Shown here: in pieces, positions 31,962 to 35,376 of the stretch
How the letters are laid out: each line of letters begins with the position of its first letter
Numbering within the stretch: position 1 is the first letter of the stretch
Assembly: GCA_028704415.1 (NCBI GenBank)
Contig: JAQWFM010000020.1
Coordinates: 1-35,376, forward strand
Length of the DNA: 35,376 nucleotides
Source of the DNA: Oscillospiraceae bacterium
GTDB taxonomy: Bacteria; Bacillota; Clostridia; Saccharofermentanales; Fastidiosipilaceae
Direction of reading: 5' to 3'
Program-made: the position numbers and the translations under genes
Notes under the pieces: model-generated
What the model was told of the DNA's origin: nothing
Databases searched by the model: none
What the model saw: only the letters and a program-made list of their open reading frames with translations

Positions 31962-32939
31962 TCATGTATCTTGGTATTCTGCCAAAGCATCCGTGTCAAT
32001 ATTTTTGATTAGTAGCGTCTTGCGGACAGATACACAAAAATTATATTCAATCATCAGCCTGGCCAATCTCTCGCCGTCAATCAAAATAATATGATGGGTC
32101 TGGGCAAAGCTTCTGGCTTTTGAGGTGAATGAAGTAGTCGTGACAAATAATCCGTCCCCATGTTTTCCAGTAATTGCGCCCACAAAACTCTGTATTTCAC
32201 GCTGGCCAACAGTCTGATCAAGCGCCCATCTCTTAACTTGAATATAAATCAGAGAAAAGCCAAGCTTATCCTCCATAATAATCCCGTCAATGCCATCATC
32301 GCCCGAGGCTGCAGTTGCGTGACTCCCGTACTCAATCGTTCCATAACCCATATGCGATAATAAATCAACGACCATCTTTTCAAATGTATAGGGATTTACT
32401 TTCATCAATTCATTTAGAAGCTCATCTGCCAGATCATCATTTATTTCCTTATACGCTTTTTCAAGCTGATCGTCTGGGGTAAGTCCGGTAGGTTGATTAT
32501 TTGCTATTGAACTATCGTGTATTGAAGTTGTTGCACTCGGATTATGCTCAACCTTAGACGCGCAAGGCGTTTTTACAGTATTGCCAGCTATACTAGACAC
32601 TTGAACAAACTTGCTAAAGGAAGGAAATCGCAGTAAGTATTTGGCGTCTATTTTTTCCGGATTCTCTCTCAGCACCATACGACCGATTTCAGTAATCTGA
32701 ACAGTCGCACGTTTTGGGCTCTCAATCAGGCCCGCTTTTTTAAGGTATGTCTTAGCCCAGGCGACTCTGTTGTGAAAAACAGTTTCCCTCCCGCTTGCCA
32801 AGGTCTCAGTCAGATCCCTGGGGTCAAGTTCAAGTTGCTCTGCAAGCTTAAGGTTTAGCATTTTAAGCGACCAAATATTGCCATCTTGAATCGCTTTCAG
32901 GACGGGTTTCATCAATTCATCATATTTGGGTACAGCCAT
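31962..32939 (-). CDS. mrr: Mrr-type restriction endonuclease
   Basis: A 325-residue protein with Mrr architecture. An N-terminal winged-helix domain spans residues about 5-95 (VFHNRVAWAKTYLKKAGLIESPKRATVQIT), then a low-complexity linker (about 120-155). The C-terminal PD-(D/E)xK nuclease domain has E187 in FEKMVVDLL, D218 in GDDGIDG and Q234-V235-K236 in YIQVKRW. Mrr enzymes are type IV restriction enzymes that cut methylated foreign DNA. The frame is intact. The gene is more AT-rich than its sugar-locus neighbours, suggesting recent acquisition. No methylase or other restriction gene adjoins it. A GAGG site lies upstream of the ATG at 32939. Confidence 0.92.
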   Translation of the reverse strand: MAVPKYDELMKPVLKAIQDGNIWSLKMLNLKLAEQLELDPRDLTETLASGRETVFHNRVAWAKTYLKKAGLIESPKRATVQITEIGRMVLRENPEKIDAKYLLRFPSFSKFVQVSSIAGNTVKTPCASKVEHNPSATTSIHDSSIANNQPTGLTPDDQLEKAYKEINDDLADELLNELMKVNPYTFEKMVVDLLSHMGYGTIEYGSHATAASGDDGIDGIIMEDKLGFSLIYIQVKRWALDQTVGQREIQSFVGAITGKHGDGLFVTTTSFTSKARSFAQTHHIILIDGERLARLMIEYNFCVSVRKTLLIKNIDTDALAEYQDT

Positions 32940-33197
32940 AATGTCAGCCTCTTCGCAATCAATCTAACTCTATTATATAACAGATAGATAGCTGATCTAC
33001 CTATCTGCTGTTTTAGTTTATCCAGACGGGCCGCCCCGGGTTCATCAGATTGAGCGGTAATACAAAGGCCAGGTAATAGCTGCAGGTTTGGGGGTGGGGC
33101 TGGTGCCCGATTACCGCGCAAAGTACTGCTTAATATAGCCCTATGAATCTGAAGTCGTACTGCATTATGGCTGCAACAGGCCAGCCGGGGCTTCAGG

Positions 33198-34898
33198 CTA
33201 CTCGCGGTAATTATCCAGAGCCCGGAAGCAGTCTTGTACCACGGCATAACTAAGCTTAGGCCGCCGGTACTCATCCACCACGCCCTTATTATTCATACTG
33301 CGCGGCCGGCTGCTGAACCACTCCCGGCTGACGCGCACATCGCAAAACTGCCAGACATAGACCCCGCTGCAGCCTGGCTGATTAAAGACCGCCGCCAATT
33401 GATCTCGCAAGGCCTGAGCTTGATACTCCTCCGACCATTTAGCCTGGCTGGGGGTCCGGTACCCATAGATAGCACCAGCGCCGGTTTCCGTGATCAAAAA
33501 GGGTTTCCCCCGCCCCGCCGTTTCTTCCTGCACCCAGGTATAAAGCTCGGTCAGAAAAGCTGGAGCCGCTTGGTCGTTATACCATTCCGGATAGATGTTG
33601 AAAGAAACCACCTCAGGGAGGTCTAAGCACCGGTCAGTGAGGAATTTGCAGCTGGCCGAAGACCTGGGCCGGCTGCGGTCCAGCTGGCCAATCAGCTCGT
33701 ACTGGCGGGCGTAGCAGCTTCGTCCGTAAGACGTGTCACTGGCGCATTCATTCAGGATACCCCAGATATAAATGCAGGGATGGTTATAATCCACACGGAT
33801 CATTTCCCGTATGCAGGCTTCCGCCTGTGGTTCAAAATTGGGATTGCGCATTTGTTCCTCAGTCAATCCGCGGGCGTGATTTTCCTCCCAGACCAGGATG
33901 CCTTGCTCATCGCAGAGATCCAGAAAGAGTTCCGAGTTGGGATAGTGGGAGGTCCTGACTGAATTAGCGCCCAAATCCTTTAGCAGGACTAAATCTTGCT
34001 GGATGGCCGCAAAAGGCAGCGCGCAGCCAAAGGAAGGATGGTCTTCATGCCGGCAAAAGCCCTTGATCCTAAGCTTGCGGCCGTTAAGCCGCAAGTCTGA
34101 CCCATCCAGCCTGATTTCGCGCAGGCCTGTCCGCTCAATCAGGTCGTCCGTCACCTGGCCGTTTTGCGACAACTGAGCTACGACCCGGTAAAGCTGCGGC
34201 ATTCCCGGGCTCCATGCTTGGGCAGTCGGCAGGTCCAGAACAGTCTGGACTTGGCGCTCTTCGCCCGCTGCCAGGCGCTGCTCCGGCCAGGCGTAGCCAG
34301 TCGCCAGTTCCGGCAGTTGCACCTCCGGCATACAGCGCTGCGCAGTTGTAGAAATATTGGCCAGGGCCAGCTCCACACGCAGCTGCCAGCTGCCCTTGGG
34401 ATTCCAGAGGGGCGTGGTTTTGAGGTGTCGCAGATAGACCTGGGGCAACTGTTCCAGACTGACCGCGCGAATGATGCCGCCGTAGGTCATGCAGTCATTA
34501 GGGACATGCAGGGCGCTGTCCGGAGAAAAACGATTGTCCGCCTCAATCGTCAGCGTGTGCTGCCCTGGCGCCAGTTGCGGGAGCAGCACTGAAAATGCGG
34601 TATAGGCGTTATAGTGCTGTTCCGCCAGTTGCCCGTCTACCAAAACCGTAGCGGTATGGCTGACGCCGTAGCAAGTCAGGCGCAGTGTGGCCGGGGCGCT
34701 GCCTTGTACTTCAAAGGTCCGCTCATAGGTGCCTACACCCCGGTAGTTTTCCAGTCCAGGCAACTGTTCCCAGCAGCCGGGCACCTGCACCGGTTGCCAG
34801 GCAGTCCGGGCGCGGCGGTCTCCTGAATGAAAGCGCCACAGGCAGTCACTTAACTCTACCTGCCGGCGAATTTGATGTTTCGCAAAGGTACGAATCAT
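33198..34898 (-). CDS. GH2 glycosidase, beta-glucuronidase-like
   Basis: A 566-residue glycoside hydrolase family 2 enzyme with the three expected domains: jelly roll (about 10-150; WQPVQVPGCWEQLPGLENYRGVGTYER), Ig-like (about 155-260) and TIM barrel (about 265-566). The acid/base is E384 in GILNECASD and the nucleophile E471 in ITETGAGA; RTSHYPNSE is the usual barrel motif. Size, lack of a C-terminal extension and the first-domain pattern favour beta-glucuronidase over beta-galactosidase, but specificity is inferred. No signal peptide, so cytoplasmic. It follows a GH88-like gene, which fits stepwise removal of uronic acids. Between its stop and the Mrr start (32940-33197) I see no gene. Confidence 0.88.
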   Translation of the reverse strand: MIRTFAKHQIRRQVELSDCLWRFHSGDRRARTAWQPVQVPGCWEQLPGLENYRGVGTYERTFEVQGSAPATLRLTCYGVSHTATVLVDGQLAEQHYNAYTAFSVLLPQLAPGQHTLTIEADNRFSPDSALHVPNDCMTYGGIIRAVSLEQLPQVYLRHLKTTPLWNPKGSWQLRVELALANISTTAQRCMPEVQLPELATGYAWPEQRLAAGEERQVQTVLDLPTAQAWSPGMPQLYRVVAQLSQNGQVTDDLIERTGLREIRLDGSDLRLNGRKLRIKGFCRHEDHPSFGCALPFAAIQQDLVLLKDLGANSVRTSHYPNSELFLDLCDEQGILVWEENHARGLTEEQMRNPNFEPQAEACIREMIRVDYNHPCIYIWGILNECASDTSYGRSCYARQYELIGQLDRSRPRSSASCKFLTDRCLDLPEVVSFNIYPEWYNDQAAPAFLTELYTWVQEETAGRGKPFLITETGAGAIYGYRTPSQAKWSEEYQAQALRDQLAAVFNQPGCSGVYVWQFCDVRVSREWFSSRPRSMNNKGVVDEYRRPKLSYAVVQDCFRALDNYRE

Positions 34899-35073
34899 TG
34901 GCGGCTCCCCTTTTCAATTCAACCAGGCTGGCGGTATCTGCTAATCTATTTGCTAGGTGGTACCAGCCGGCCTATTTGCTTGTACAACGTTAACTTTAAC
35001 ACAGTCGGTTTACCTGTGGCTCACAATAGCGGTTAGTGACAGCAAGCAGCTGACCCGACGGCAGATAACCTGC

Positions 35074-35376
35074 CTACCAGATCAGGAAATCGTTGCCGTT
35101 GAGCTTAAAAATCGCTTCCGCAAAATAGCTGTCACCATAAATGATGTTATATTCATGCGTTTCCTCATGGTATCTGGCCGAACAGCGCTGGACAATAGCC
35201 TCATTACTCAAATCAAACACACAGCGTTTTTCGCTCAAGGCCTGCAACAAGCGCAGCGCGCCATTTAAATAAAGCTGCCGTTCTCCGGCATTAACCCGCT
35301 TTGCCAGTTCCAGTAAGCCGCAGGCCGCAATAGCCGCGGCGGTAGAATCTTCCCAGGCGGGCTCCGGCGGCTGGCG
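35074..35376 (-). CDS. GH88-like unsaturated glucuronyl hydrolase, C-terminal part
   Basis: The last 100 residues of a gene that runs off the window edge. The segment AWEDSTAAAIAACGLLELAK and the end YNIIYGDSYFAEAIFKLNG match the C-terminal helices of the alpha6/alpha6 barrel of GH88 (also near GH105) hydrolases. These remove the unsaturated uronic acid left by polysaccharide lyases. The stop is TAG at 35076-35074. The catalytic aspartates lie outside the window. It is on the same strand as the GH2 gene, 175 bp upstream. Confidence 0.72.
   Translation of the reverse strand, partial: RQPPEPAWEDSTAAAIAACGLLELAKRVNAGERQLYLNGALRLLQALSEKRCVFDLSNEAIVQRCSARYHEETHEYNIIYGDSYFAEAIFKLNGNDFLIW

Overview
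The window looks like chromosomal DNA of an anaerobic, sugar-using Bacillota (Clostridia-type) organism. Evidence: strong AGGAGG-type ribosome binding sites, a YtrA/YtrB-type regulator-transporter operon, a Firmicutes-style MobA/MobL relaxase relic, a lipoprotein sugar-binding protein with two CUT1 permeases, and many glycan enzymes. Base composition is roughly balanced; the Mrr gene and several intergenic stretches are more AT-rich. I saw no rRNA, tRNA or CRISPR array. The genus cannot be fixed from the sequence alone.

Layout. (1) 1-4915 is an accessory, decaying region: an intact DinJ/YafQ toxin-antitoxin pair, then a dead MOBQ relaxase with a recognisable oriT nic core, then relics of an LplB/LplC sugar permease, an M28 peptidase, a nitrogenase component 1-like protein and an IS256-family element. 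Most of these carry internal deletions that join two distant parts of a gene, or of two adjacent genes. (2) 5036-14396 holds ordinary genes: a YtrA-like GntR regulator with its ABC transporter, a membrane-bound XRE regulator, an Eis-like acetyltransferase with a small conserved partner, an ICMT-type methyltransferase, an aldehyde dehydrogenase, a DUF434 protein, and about 970 bp without a convincing gene. (3) 14397-18653 holds a sugar ABC importer (two permeases and a binding lipoprotein, no ATPase) and a divergent HD-domain hydrolase. (4) 18820-26269 is the most unusual part: a HipB-like XRE protein without HipA, a GH31 glycosidase, an aldo-keto reductase/alcohol dehydrogenase operon with a MerR regulator, a polysaccharide deacetylase, and five ungapped copies of a 55-bp element. 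Each copy has two 16-bp dyads with centres 31 bp apart. The copies lie upstream of the XRE gene, GH31, a small ORF and the deacetylase. (5) 26488-35376 holds a VWA protein and a macro-domain protein, a TipAS-domain protein, an AraC regulator with an ADP-ribosylglycohydrolase-family enzyme, an Mrr-type endonuclease, a GH2 beta-glucuronidase-like enzyme and the end of a GH88-like gene.

How it fits together. The right half reads as a glycan/uronide locus: GH88 would open unsaturated uronides, GH2 would remove glucuronic acid, GH31 and the deacetylase would trim other linkages, and the ABC importer would bring in the sugars. The AKR, ADH and ALDH would handle aldehydes. The AKR-ADH operon has a textbook MerR promoter with a 19-bp spacer and a dyad. 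The five 55-bp elements are the best candidate for an undescribed local regulon, and the HipB-like protein is the first candidate for its regulator. A second theme is genome plasticity: several unrelated minisatellites (units of about 15-30 bp) sit at or just after gene 3' ends.
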